Virus record (IMG/VR): IMGVR_UViG_3300032249_000373 | Span: 41,871-105,870 of that record | Source: a virus | Direction: 5' to 3' (one strand) | Length of the DNA: 64,000 nt | Shown here: one piece after another, positions 27,952 through 36,832 of the stretch | Numbering within the stretch: position 1 is the stretch's first letter | How the letters are laid out: each line of letters begins with the position of its first letter | Notes under the pieces: generated by a model | What the model was told of the DNA's origin: nothing | The model's database searches: none | Seen by the model: only the letters and a program-made list of their open reading frames with translations | Made by a program: the position numbers and the translations under genes

Positions 27952-29716
27952 GTTTCTTGAAGTATTAAAAGAAAATCATTTTGTTGAAACCCCAGTTGAC
28001 GTAAAGACATTTGTCCAGTCACCTGATTATCTTGGTCAACCACTTTTATCTGATATCCAGTACGAAATTGTTGAGGCAATGAGCCAGATCTATCGTAAAG
28101 AAGATTTGATAGAGATTATGGGCGATGTTGAAGGAACTAAACACTTTAGTAAGTACACCAAAAATGAATTAATTCTTCAACTTGGCAAGGGTAGTGGTAA
28201 AGATTTTATTTCAACAGTAGCCTGTGCATATGTAGTATACAAACTACTATGCCTAAAAGACCCTGCAATTTATTATGGCAAGCCTGCAGGAGATGCAATT
28301 GATATTATTAACGTTGCTGTTAACGCACAACAGGCAAAGAACGTTTTCTTTAAAGGTTTTAAAACAAAGATTGAAAAGTCACCTTGGTTTGCTGGAAAGT
28401 ATAATGCAAAGGCTGACTCAATTGAGTTTGACAAAGCCATTACTGTTTACTCTGGACACTCAGAAAGAGAATCTCATGAGGGTTTGAACTTGCTTATGGC
28501 AGTACTTGATGAGATTTCTGGTTTTGCAAGCGAGGTTGTATCTGGAAATGAACAAGGAAAGACTGCTGATAATATCTATAAAGCATTTCGTGGTTCAGTA
28601 GACTCTCGTTTTCCAGATCTTGGAAAGGTTGTTTTGCTTTCTTTCCCACGATATCAAGGTGACTTTATTTCTCAACGATACGAATCTGTCATTGCTGACA
28701 AAGAAACTATTGAAAGAACACATACATTTATTATGAATGAAGACCTGCCACATGAAGATCCAGGTAATCAATTTCAAATCTCGTGGGACGAAGATAACAT
28801 TCTTCAGTACAAAATTCCAAGGGTATATGCATTTAAAAGACCTACATGGGAAGTAAACCCAACCCGTAAGATAGAAGACTTTAAACTAGCATTCTATACT
28901 GACCTTGGTGATGCCATGATGCGCTTTGCTTGTATGCCAACCTATTCATCTGATGCTTTTTTTAAGCAGATTGACAAAGTTGAGAAGTGTATGAACACTA
29001 GAAATCCACTAGATTCATTTAGAAGGTTTGACGAAACATTTGTACCAGATCCAGATAAAACATACTATATTCATGCTGACCTTGCACAAAAGCACGATAA
29101 GTGTGCAGTTGCAATTGCTCACGTAGATAAGTGGGTAAATATTCAGGTAATTAAAGATTACGAACAAGTAGCACCAATTGTAGTAGTAGATGCAGTTGCA
29201 TGGTGGGAGCCAAGAGCAGAAGGTCCAGTTAATTTATCTGAAGTTAAGCAATGGATTATGAATCTGCGTAGACAAGGTTTTAATATTGGAATGGTTTCAT
29301 TTGACCGTTGGCAATCATTTGATATTCAAAATGAGTTACAGGCCGTTGGAATTAGAACTGAGACAGTATCTGTTGCCAAGAAGCACTACGAAGATCTGGC
29401 TATGATGATTTATGAAGAGCGTGTTTCTATTCCAAGAATACCTATCCTATTAGAAGAAATGTCAGAACTTAAGATTATGAAGGGTAATCGTGTAGATCAC
29501 CCACGCAAAAAATCTAAGGACCTTGCAGATGCCGTAACTGGTGCGGTATTTGGAGCAATATCACACACACCAAAGAATAATAATACTGAGATAGATGTCC
29601 ATACTTGGTCTTCTTCTGCACGACTTGCAGAAAAAGACAAGGGTATGGTAGAATTAGATAATCCGAAAATGCCTGACGATGTTAGGGATTTCCTGGATGG
29701 TTTTAATTTAATTTAA
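27932..29716 (+). CDS. Terminase large subunit
   Basis: 594 residues from TTG 27932 (ATG 27941 is the alternative). ATPase: P-loop LGKGSGKD near residue 80 and Walker B LLMAVLDEISG near 190. RNase-H-like nuclease: Asp residues in YIHADLAQKHDK, VSFDRWQS and KDLADAVTGA. It packages DNA into the prohead and cuts the concatemer. It lies 20 kb from the tape measure and no portal gene follows, unlike most siphoviruses. Confidence 0.93.
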   Translation: MSTMFNEFLEVLKENHFVETPVDVKTFVQSPDYLGQPLLSDIQYEIVEAMSQIYRKEDLIEIMGDVEGTKHFSKYTKNELILQLGKGSGKDFISTVACAYVVYKLLCLKDPAIYYGKPAGDAIDIINVAVNAQQAKNVFFKGFKTKIEKSPWFAGKYNAKADSIEFDKAITVYSGHSERESHEGLNLLMAVLDEISGFASEVVSGNEQGKTADNIYKAFRGSVDSRFPDLGKVVLLSFPRYQGDFISQRYESVIADKETIERTHTFIMNEDLPHEDPGNQFQISWDEDNILQYKIPRVYAFKRPTWEVNPTRKIEDFKLAFYTDLGDAMMRFACMPTYSSDAFFKQIDKVEKCMNTRNPLDSFRRFDETFVPDPDKTYYIHADLAQKHDKCAVAIAHVDKWVNIQVIKDYEQVAPIVVVDAVAWWEPRAEGPVNLSEVKQWIMNLRRQGFNIGMVSFDRWQSFDIQNELQAVGIRTETVSVAKKHYEDLAMMIYEERVSIPRIPILLEEMSELKIMKGNRVDHPRKKSKDLADAVTGAVFGAISHTPKNNNTEIDVHTWSSSARLAEKDKGMVELDNPKMPDDVRDFLDGFNLI

Positions 29717-29719
29717 CTT

Positions 29720-29737
29720 TCTAGTCATTGGACTAGA
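29720..29737 (+). other. Hairpin between terminase and secreted-protein gene
   Basis: TCTAGTC, four-base loop, GACTAGA: a perfect 7-bp stem without a following T run. It may protect or end the terminase mRNA, or sit in the leader of the next gene; a TAAACT -10-like box follows at 29738. Confidence 0.45.
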
Positions 29738-29757
29738 TAAACTAACAAGGAGAAAGA

Positions 29758-30885
29758 ATGAATTCATTTAAGAAACTCGCTCTTGCCATGGTTGCAGCCA
29801 TGACACTGGGCACAATGGTAGCAACGCCTGCAAACGCTGCTGTAATGACGGTGGCTGTATCGCTTGATTCTGTAGCAAATACTACAAACTCAGCAATCGC
29901 AACGCCTGCATCATTGCCAGTACCTGCAGATAACGCAGTAGATGCTGCAGATGCACTAAAGTTTGTTGCAACAGTTGATGTTGGAACAAGCGTAACAGTC
30001 ACAGCAACAAATGCAACAATCGTGTCTGCACTACACACAACTGCTGCACCAGTAGGAGCAACATCAGGATCTTCATCTTTGACAGTTGCAACTGGTACAG
30101 GAACAACAGCAACATTTTATGTCTACACAAAGACAACAGCAATCGGTACAGTTGTAATCACTAACGGTGGAACACAACTTACATACTACGTACAGGGAAC
30201 TGCTGGTAAGATTAATAATCTAACAGTATCGGCTCCTGCAAACGGTGCTGCTGGTACAAAGCAGGACGTTCTAGTTACAGCAACAGACGTATTTGGAAAC
30301 AAGGTTTCTGGTAAGTCAATCACTGCAACTGTATTTGCTGCAACAGCAACAGTTGACACAGCAACAGTATCAACTGGTGCAACACTTTCAGATTTTGGAG
30401 TTGCAAAGTTTAGCGCAACACTTCCAGCAACTGGAACACGTTCACTAATTATGTTTGCTCCAACAACTTCAACAGATGCTGCATCTGCAGATGTAGTTGG
30501 TCTAACTGCTCGTACTCTTGCACCATTTGCAGAAATTGCAGTTCGTGATCTAGTATCAGAACTTGCTGCTGAAAAGGCTGCAAAGGATGCAGCAATCGCT
30601 GCGAAGGCTGTTGCAGATGCTGCAGTTGTAAAGGCTGCTGCTGATGCAGTTGCTGCTAAGGCTGCTTCAGATGCTGCTCTTGTAGCAGAAAAGGCTGCTT
30701 CAGCAAAAGCACTAGCAGATGCAAAGGTTGCATCAGATGCAGCACTTGCTGCTAAGGATGCAGTAATTGCTAAGTTGACTGCAGACAATGCAGCAACATT
30801 GGCAAAGATCAAGGCATCATTTAATGCACTTGCCAAGCAGTGGAACACAAAGAATCCAAAGGCAAAGGTTGCTCTACTTAAGTAA
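29758..30885 (+). CDS. Secreted Ala/Thr-rich surface-type protein
   Basis: 375 residues with AAGGAG seven bases before the ATG. A clear Sec signal peptide (basic MNSFKK, a hydrophobic core, ATPANA cleavage near residue 27) is followed by Thr/Val-rich beta strands like bacterial Ig-like repeats (about 30-255), then a Lys/Ala heptad helix (about 265-350) and a basic end. It resembles host cell-surface or S-layer-associated proteins more than a phage virion part. It has its own terminator. Possible roles: surface masking, superinfection exclusion or a virion decoration; undecided. Confidence 0.7.
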   Translation: MNSFKKLALAMVAAMTLGTMVATPANAAVMTVAVSLDSVANTTNSAIATPASLPVPADNAVDAADALKFVATVDVGTSVTVTATNATIVSALHTTAAPVGATSGSSSLTVATGTGTTATFYVYTKTTAIGTVVITNGGTQLTYYVQGTAGKINNLTVSAPANGAAGTKQDVLVTATDVFGNKVSGKSITATVFAATATVDTATVSTGATLSDFGVAKFSATLPATGTRSLIMFAPTTSTDAASADVVGLTARTLAPFAEIAVRDLVSELAAEKAAKDAAIAAKAVADAAVVKAAADAVAAKAASDAALVAEKAASAKALADAKVASDAALAAKDAVIAKLTADNAATLAKIKASFNALAKQWNTKNPKAKVALLK

Positions 30886-30902
30886 CCAAAACCTAAAAGT
30901 TT

Positions 30903-30933
30903 GGGAGTCAGGAAACTGGCTCCCTTTCTTTTT
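30903..30933 (+). terminator. Rho-independent terminator
   Basis: GGGAGTCAG, GAAA loop, CTGGCTCCC (9-bp stem with one G-T pair), then TTTCTTTTT. It ends the secreted-protein transcript. Confidence 0.9.
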
Positions 30934-30957
30934 GTCTATATGTCTAACTGAATAATT

Positions 30958-30966
30958 TGATATAAT
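30958..30966 (+). promoter_or_regulatory. Extended -10 promoter
   Basis: TGATATAAT, an extended -10, lies directly after the terminator and 22 bases before the next start; no good -35. Confidence 0.55.
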
Positions 30967-30988
30967 AGGCAAGAGGAGAGTCCACCAC

Positions 30989-33187
30989 TTGAATAAACTC
31001 TTGCGTATATTTACAGTTTTATTACTTGCTTTTGGATGGTTATTTATAGCACCAACAGAGGCTAATTCTGACGACCCTCTAACAGTTGCAGCCCAAAAGA
31101 TTCAAAACCTTAATAGTGCAGTAGATAAATTAGACTACAAAGACGGTTTAATAGGCATGATTGACATAGCAGAGAACAAGTTTATGTATGCTAAAAATCT
31201 GCGGGATGTCAGAGACGCTGCTCAAGAAGACTATGAAGATGCAGTAGAAGCAGAGGAACTAGCCTTAGAAGAAGTAGACCTTGCCCAGTCCAATGTAGAT
31301 GGCCAAACAGTAACAGTAGAACTTGCCTTTGACCACAAAGAAGATGCTCTTCAAGAAAAGAATGATGCACAGGATGCTCTCAGCATAGCCAACATTAATC
31401 TACAAACAGCACAGTCAAATATGCAGTCTGCTGGAGGACAAGGTTTATCTTATACTGTTTATCATCTAGCAAGATCATTTGGTGGAGTAGCAGTACCCAG
31501 CGGGGTAATCTGTTCTGGTAATTGGAACTCAAACTCTATGCAACTTCCAGTTTGTGGAAACAGATATGAAAACTTTATAGTTAAATTTACTGGACAGATA
31601 ACAGTTCCAGAATGGTTCACATCAACAAAATTTGCAGGATATACAGATGATGGTTTTAGGATGTATATTGACGGAGCATTAGTTATTAATAACTGGGTTG
31701 AGCAAGGAGCAACATGGAGTCAATACTCTCCAGTATATGATGTAAACACAGATAAAACATTTGATGTAGAAATTTGGTGGTATAACGGTGGAGGACCAGG
31801 ATCTTATCATCTTGGATGGGGAATACCATATGATTCATCTGGAAGTTTAGGTTGGACTGGTGCAGGTTGCGACTATGCTGGAAATCCAAGAGTGTGGGGA
31901 CAAAACTTTAGTTGTAATCTTGATACATTTTCTTCTGGATCTGGACCAACACAAGCACAAACAGATTCATATAATCAAGCACTTGCTACAAAGGCTTCAG
32001 CACAACAAGATTATAACAATGCGTTATCAGAATACAATGACAAACTAAATGTTTATAATCAAGAGGTCGCAACACTAAATTCATTAAATCAAACATTAAC
32101 CAATAAAGAATCTGAGTATGATAACGCAGTAAATGATACAGCAGATGCTTTGTCTGAAAATAACAATGCCATAAATGATTTTAATAATGCAGTCAATGAT
32201 GTCAATGGTGCAATTGATAACGCATGGCGTTACTATGATGAACAATCGCAAAGAGAAATTCAAAGAGCAATTGCACAGGCTGCAGCAGCAGCCGCAAATC
32301 AACCTAAGCCAGAGCCATCTACAAAGCCAACTGTTGAACCAGAAAAGCCAAAGCCTTCTCCCCCACCAACAGATAAGCCAGAGCCAAAACCAACTAATAA
32401 TACTGCTACAGAAGAGCCAGGTCCAAAGCCTACACAGCCAGGACCAAAGCCTACACAACCAGGTCCAAAGCCAGAGCCACCAAAAGAAGAACCTAAGCCT
32501 GAGCCAACAAAGCCAGAAGAACCTAAGCCTACACCTGCACCAACGCCTGAACCAAAGCCAGAGCCTACACCAGGGCCTTCTGTTGAGCCTTCTCCAGAGC
32601 CTAAGCCACTCTCAAGACCAGACTTTAAGCCAGCAGAAAATATTGATCCAGTTATCAAGGATGCTGAGTTAGCAGCACTTATTCCACAAAAGGGTACAGG
32701 AAACTCAGAAGATTTATCTGGAGTTATTGCAAACCTTACAAGCAAGGATAATAAATTAGTTAAACTTTCTGTAGAACAAACAGCAGCAGTAAGCCAAACA
32801 CTTAAGTCTTTGACTCAAGAAGCAAAGCAAGAAGTTGCAGCAGACCTTGGAATTTCTACAGCAGAAGTTGCAAAGGTGGCAGAGGCAATGAAATCAGATC
32901 CTGCAGTTGCTGCAGCATTTGTTGAGTTCGCAGATAGAGCAGGGGATGCAGGAGATACCCCAATGCCATTTACACTAGCAGACGCAACTACAGAAGTACA
33001 AACAGAAGAATTCTTAGCAGATCCACTTGGAGCAGTATTTGAAGTGGATGTTACAGAACTCCTATCCAATTTTTCTGAGTTGGGTATGGATATGACAGAT
33101 GATCAGAGAGAAAAAGCGCAAGAAGTAATTGTCCCAGTGGTCATTGCATCACAAATTGCGGCATCAGTAATAAGGAGAAATAAATGA
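30989..33187 (+). CDS. Secreted PA14-like, proline-rich protein
   Basis: 732 residues from TTG with AGAGGAGAG upstream. Signal peptide (about 1-25), coiled coil, then a PA14-type lectin region (about 150-300; FAGYTDDGFRMYIDGALVIN is the typical core), a second coiled coil, a Pro/Lys/Glu-rich linker with repeated PGPKPTQ units (about 430-545), and a helical C-terminal part ending in a hydrophobic helix and basic RRNK. This could tether a sugar-binding module at the envelope. It runs into the holin-like genes by an ATGA overlap, so expression with lysis genes is likely. Confidence 0.75.
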   Translation: MNKLLRIFTVLLLAFGWLFIAPTEANSDDPLTVAAQKIQNLNSAVDKLDYKDGLIGMIDIAENKFMYAKNLRDVRDAAQEDYEDAVEAEELALEEVDLAQSNVDGQTVTVELAFDHKEDALQEKNDAQDALSIANINLQTAQSNMQSAGGQGLSYTVYHLARSFGGVAVPSGVICSGNWNSNSMQLPVCGNRYENFIVKFTGQITVPEWFTSTKFAGYTDDGFRMYIDGALVINNWVEQGATWSQYSPVYDVNTDKTFDVEIWWYNGGGPGSYHLGWGIPYDSSGSLGWTGAGCDYAGNPRVWGQNFSCNLDTFSSGSGPTQAQTDSYNQALATKASAQQDYNNALSEYNDKLNVYNQEVATLNSLNQTLTNKESEYDNAVNDTADALSENNNAINDFNNAVNDVNGAIDNAWRYYDEQSQREIQRAIAQAAAAAANQPKPEPSTKPTVEPEKPKPSPPPTDKPEPKPTNNTATEEPGPKPTQPGPKPTQPGPKPEPPKEEPKPEPTKPEEPKPTPAPTPEPKPEPTPGPSVEPSPEPKPLSRPDFKPAENIDPVIKDAELAALIPQKGTGNSEDLSGVIANLTSKDNKLVKLSVEQTAAVSQTLKSLTQEAKQEVAADLGISTAEVAKVAEAMKSDPAVAAAFVEFADRAGDAGDTPMPFTLADATTEVQTEEFLADPLGAVFEVDVTELLSNFSELGMDMTDDQREKAQEVIVPVVIASQIAASVIRRNK

Positions 33188-33411
33188 AAATAATCAATAA
33201 AGCCATCAACCTGTTAGGAAAAATGCTCAAAGGATTAATCAAGTGGTTTAGAGACGCAGGAATGGAATTAATTGCACAGGCATTCACCCTCCTTGGCTTC
33301 TTTATCGCATGGCTAACTTTGACAGGATCAGCAAGAGACATCGTTGGTATTGCAGTATTAATAACAACAGTAATCTGGCTAATCACAATACCACTACGAA
33401 AGGAAGAATAA
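33184..33411 (+). CDS. Holin-like membrane protein
   Basis: 75 residues. A basic amphipathic N-terminus and two hydrophobic helices (about 30-47 and 52-69) with a charged tail fit a small two-pass holin. It is translationally coupled to its neighbours by ATGA and TAATGG overlaps. The endolysin is 5 kb downstream, so the assignment is tentative. Confidence 0.55.
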   Translation: MKIINKAINLLGKMLKGLIKWFRDAGMELIAQAFTLLGFFIAWLTLTGSARDIVGIAVLITTVIWLITIPLRKEE

Positions 33412-33695
33412 TGGCAGTTAAAAAAATAGTAGAACCCCCAAAGCAGGAGCACCCACAGAAAGCAATAACAAATATTCTAATGAGAATTCTTGCGGTATTT
33501 GCAGCATCAGGACTATCAGTCTTGGGAGCAGGAGCCGTAGTAGGAATTGACACAGTTCAGGCAGTTATGCTTGCAGGACTATTAGGAGTAGCAACAGTTA
33601 TTGAAAGGCTGGCTAGGGCTTTTTTGGACGATGGAAAACTATCATTGGCAGAAATCAATGATGCGTTTAAATCAGTAGACAAAAAGGCTAATTAG
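33411..33695 (+). CDS. Holin-like membrane protein 2
   Basis: 94 residues from the ATG at 33411, which overlaps the previous stop. Two hydrophobic stretches (about 25-48 and 52-66) followed by a charged tail resemble phage holins. It may pair with the previous gene as a holin/antiholin set. Function inferred from topology and position only. Confidence 0.55.
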   Translation: MAVKKIVEPPKQEHPQKAITNILMRILAVFAASGLSVLGAGAVVGIDTVQAVMLAGLLGVATVIERLARAFLDDGKLSLAEINDAFKSVDKKAN

Positions 33696-33713
33696 TCATA
33701 TTTTAGACCTTGC

Positions 33714-33743
33714 TTGACACCCCTCCTGGGTAACTGGTATACT
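33714..33743 (+). promoter_or_regulatory. Promoter of protease-like gene
   Basis: TTGACA (33714-33719), an 18-base spacer and TATACT (33738-33743). The predicted start is near 33750, giving a short leader with a GGAGGGG ribosome site. Confidence 0.8.
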
Positions 33744-33773
33744 TAAATATACCTAATCTGGGAGGGGTTTGTC

Positions 33774-34298
33774 ATGACTTGCATCGCTGTTGTACGCCAT
33801 GAAGATAAAGTTTATATGGCTGGAGATCGTGGAGCATCAGATGATGGAACCATCCTAGCACTTGAAGCACCAAAGGTTTGGAAGATAGGCCCATACTTAA
33901 TTGGGTATGCAGGTGCAATGGACGGAGAAAGAATCCGTTATAACTTTAAACCATCTGCACCTAATATTAAAGACACAGATAGATTTATGCAGACAAGGTT
34001 TGTTAAAGAACTAAAAGAATTTTATAACGAGTTCTGGGTAGACACATCTAAAGATGGAGACCTTGGTTTAATCATTTGTGTTCGTGGTCAAATCTATGAA
34101 CATAGTTCTGCAGATATGTCTTTATCTAAATATAACTTGCCATATTTGGCTATGGGTTCTGGAGCAGAGTATGCCTACGGTGTTTTATATGCAACAGATA
34201 AGCAGAAAAATGCAAGAAATAGAGTTATACAAGCAGTAAATGCTGCAATTAAATTTAATCCATCTTGCATGGGTCCAGTTGACATAGTGAGTCTTTAG
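33774..34298 (+). CDS. Proteasome/HslV-like Ntn hydrolase
   Basis: 174 residues. After Met removal Thr becomes residue 1; Asp17 (YMAGDRGAS) and Lys33 (APKVWKIG) fall exactly where proteasome beta subunits and HslV keep their catalytic Thr1, Asp17 and Lys33, and LIGYAGAMDG matches the following strand-loop. This predicts an active threonine peptidase. No ATPase partner gene is seen, so it may self-assemble, use a host unfoldase, or mature virion proteins. It has its own strong promoter and ribosome site and is followed by the carbamoyltransferase with a one-base overlap. Confidence 0.85.
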   Translation: MTCIAVVRHEDKVYMAGDRGASDDGTILALEAPKVWKIGPYLIGYAGAMDGERIRYNFKPSAPNIKDTDRFMQTRFVKELKEFYNEFWVDTSKDGDLGLIICVRGQIYEHSSADMSLSKYNLPYLAMGSGAEYAYGVLYATDKQKNARNRVIQAVNAAIKFNPSCMGPVDIVSL

Positions 34299-35950
34299 TG
34301 ATTGTTTTAGGACTTCACTTTGGGCATGATGCATCTTTATCTATTGTAAAAGATGGAAAACTTATAATCTCTATAAGTTCAGAAAGAGTCACTAGAATAA
34401 AAAAAGATACAAAAATAACTACAGAATGTATAGAGTATGCGTTTAATCTTGCAAAAATAAAATATACAGATATTGATATGATCTCTATAACCTCATATAA
34501 TTCACAACTTAGTTTTCCAGAGTTAAGCATTGTTAATAGTAATAACTTTGTAGTTCATCAAATTGAGCCAATATTTTATAATAAAATTCTTGAACTTACT
34601 GGATTCTTTTTTGGAAAAGAAGTTAGTGTTATTTCCATACCTCACCATTTGGCACATGCATCCTCATCATTTTATACTAGTAATTTTGATGAAGCGATTT
34701 GTTTTACGCTTGACTCGTCTTCACCAGATATGCAATCCGCAAATAGTCTAATATCTATTGGCAGTGGCAATAAGTTAGAGTATATAGAAACTTCTGGAAA
34801 TATGGTAAGTCAAGTTTATACAGCATTTACCGCAGCACTTGGCCTAGGTGCCCCTTTTGCAAAGGCTGGAAGCACTATGGGTCTTGCATCATATGGAGAG
34901 CCAGACATAAGAATTGTAAAAGATATTGATAAGTATGTAGATGAATCATACAAGGATATCGATATGTTTGAGTACTACATAAACCTTTGGGAAGATCTTG
35001 GTGGAGAAAAAAAGAATATAAATAGATATAACTTAAACAATACTGAAACATACTCAAATATTAAAAAAGACTATAACACTCGTTTTGGTATTAAGATGGC
35101 AGCCACTGCTCAGTATATATTTGAGTCATCAATTATGGACACTATAAACAAAATAGTAAAACCTTACGGTTTAGAAAACCTATGCCTTGCTGGTGGATCT
35201 TTTTTAAATTGCAACATTAATTCAATAATAAGAGAATCAGATATTTTTAAAAATATACACCACTGTCCAGCAAGCGGTGATGATGGAATTTCTGCAGGAT
35301 CTGCATTGTATGTTTCTCATAATATATTAAATGAAAAGAGACATATGTATTCAGCCAAAGAGATTGCGTATTCTTCAAAAGAATACCCAGACTTTTTTGT
35401 TGACTATAAAAAAATTGCAAAATATATTGCAGAAGGAAAAATTGTAGCGTGGTTTATGAATGGGTCTGAATTTGGCCCAAGGGCATTGGGAAATAGAAGT
35501 TTGTTAGCAGACCCAAGAAATAAAAACAATAAAGAAATAATAAATTCTATAATTAAAGATCGTGAATGGTTTAGACCATTTGCTGCCTCAGTTTTAGAAG
35601 AAGAGTCTTATAAATGGTTTTATCCAAATAAGCCAAGCCCATATATGTTATATACATACGAGGTATTGAATCCAGATTTGGTGCCTGCTATTACCCATGT
35701 TGATAACTCTTCAAGAATTCAAACAGTAAATAAACAATTAAACATTCATTATTATAATTTAATAAATGAGTTTTTTTTATTGACTAATGTTCCAATGCTT
35801 TTAAATACAAGTTTAAATGGTGGAGGAGAGCCACTAGTTGAAAAAGAAGAAGACGCTATTTCTTTATTTATAAAAAATGATGGAATAGATATTTTAATTA
35901 TAAATGGAAAAATATACAAGAGAGAAGATTTGACACAGCCATTGTCATAG
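34298..35950 (+). CDS. NodU/CmcH-family carbamoyltransferase 1
   Basis: 550 residues from GTG. The N-terminal ASKHA-type domain starts LGLHFGHDASLSIV and has the metal-binding HHLAHASSSF; the C-terminal domain has GSEFGPRALGNRSLLADPR, all typical of enzymes that move a carbamoyl group from carbamoyl phosphate, through carbamoyl-adenylate, to a hydroxyl on a sugar or other small molecule. It overlaps the protease-like gene by one base. A paralogue lies at 51476-53134. The acceptor may be a glycan or modified base; not decidable here. Confidence 0.88.
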   Translation: MIVLGLHFGHDASLSIVKDGKLIISISSERVTRIKKDTKITTECIEYAFNLAKIKYTDIDMISITSYNSQLSFPELSIVNSNNFVVHQIEPIFYNKILELTGFFFGKEVSVISIPHHLAHASSSFYTSNFDEAICFTLDSSSPDMQSANSLISIGSGNKLEYIETSGNMVSQVYTAFTAALGLGAPFAKAGSTMGLASYGEPDIRIVKDIDKYVDESYKDIDMFEYYINLWEDLGGEKKNINRYNLNNTETYSNIKKDYNTRFGIKMAATAQYIFESSIMDTINKIVKPYGLENLCLAGGSFLNCNINSIIRESDIFKNIHHCPASGDDGISAGSALYVSHNILNEKRHMYSAKEIAYSSKEYPDFFVDYKKIAKYIAEGKIVAWFMNGSEFGPRALGNRSLLADPRNKNNKEIINSIIKDREWFRPFAASVLEEESYKWFYPNKPSPYMLYTYEVLNPDLVPAITHVDNSSRIQTVNKQLNIHYYNLINEFFLLTNVPMLLNTSLNGGGEPLVEKEEDAISLFIKNDGIDILIINGKIYKREDLTQPLS

Positions 35951-35958
35951 TATATAAT
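35930..35958 (+). promoter_or_regulatory. Consensus promoter, leaderless type
   Basis: TTGACA (35930-35935), 17 bases, TATAAT (35953-35958), then six bases to ATG 35965. Transcription would start at or next to the A of ATG. Confidence 0.85.
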
Positions 35959-35964
35959 TATATT

Positions 35965-36153
35965 ATGGCTAACAAAGAAGATAATCTAGAGTTTGAAATA
36001 TGGTTAAATAACGGAATTGAGCGGGGATGGATAACGGAGCCGTTCTGTAATACTCATGATGGGGATCCATACATGAGTGAAGAAGAGCAAGAAGAGTGGG
36101 AAGCAGGGGGCGACCCATGTCAAGTAGTAATTAAGATAAGGGGAGATCAATGA
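35965..36153 (+). CDS. Small acidic protein
   Basis: 62 residues, strongly acidic (EEEQEEWEAGGD), with no ribosome site; a perfect promoter places the mRNA start at its ATG. Two Cys are present without a clear metal motif. It overlaps the next gene by four bases. Function unknown. Confidence 0.65.
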   Translation: MANKEDNLEFEIWLNNGIERGWITEPFCNTHDGDPYMSEEEQEEWEAGGDPCQVVIKIRGDQ

Positions 36154-36824
36154 AAATTAAAAAACTTTTAATAGCAGTCGTTTTAATGTTTAGTTCTATT
36201 CTTTTTGTACCAAGCGCTAACGCTAATTGTAGTGCTTTAGATCCATGTATTACATATGCAGAAGTAGATTCTTCTGGTACTGTGCTAAACATAATTGTGT
36301 GCCAGCCATCTGTCTGTGGTTCTAATGGATCTTGGGGTGGAAAACTGGGAAACAATAGGCTTGTTCCACAAGTAGCAGCAGATCCTGTTACTCATCAAAA
36401 TGCAGGTGGAGTTTTGAATTCTAGCGGTCAAAAGGTTACAGAGTCTAACGGCGTGTTTACAGTTCCTGGTGAAAAAAATACAGAAACAAAAACAGAGACG
36501 GTTCAAGAAGTTGGAGTTGTAACAACTATTTCAGCAACAATTAAAAACAATACGGACAAAGTTTTTACATATGAGGACACAAAGTCAAATCCTCATAAAA
36601 TTGAATATAAGTCTGCACCTGTTGGCGCAACTGTATCTATAGAAGAAAACGATGTAAATGATAGTTTTACTACAAAGATAGATCAAGACTTTTATGATCG
36701 TGTTACATCTGAAAACTTTGAAAAAATCTTAAATGAAAGTTATACTAATAATTCTAATATCTTAGAATTAATTGGTAAGTGGATGCAAGAACTAAAGTCT
36801 ATGCTTACTCTTTGGTTCTTGTAG
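36150..36824 (+). CDS. Secreted protein, unknown
   Basis: 224 residues with AAGGGGAG before the ATG. A Sec signal peptide (MKIKKLLIAVVLMFSSILF, then PSANA cleavage near 25) leads to a mature part with an early Cys-rich section (four Cys, probably disulphides), a Thr-rich beta region, and a C-terminal helix. It is the third signal-peptide protein within 7 kb. Role at the cell surface or in the periplasm-like space is likely; family not recognised. Confidence 0.65.
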   Translation: MKIKKLLIAVVLMFSSILFVPSANANCSALDPCITYAEVDSSGTVLNIIVCQPSVCGSNGSWGGKLGNNRLVPQVAADPVTHQNAGGVLNSSGQKVTESNGVFTVPGEKNTETKTETVQEVGVVTTISATIKNNTDKVFTYEDTKSNPHKIEYKSAPVGATVSIEENDVNDSFTTKIDQDFYDRVTSENFEKILNESYTNNSNILELIGKWMQELKSMLTLWFL

Positions 36825-36832
36825 GTATGTTT

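Noticed and set aside
29720-29737. Riboswitch before the secreted-protein gene
   Set aside because: Only a single 7-bp hairpin is present, with no aptamer-like structure.
29758-30885. Secreted Ala/Thr-rich protein as major capsid or major tail protein
   Set aside because: It has a clear Sec signal peptide and a Lys/Ala coiled-coil tail, which do not fit a capsid or tail-tube subunit.
32096-32745. Frames opposite the proline-rich repeat
   Set aside because: They are shadows of the repetitive PKP-coding sequence and have biased composition without domains.
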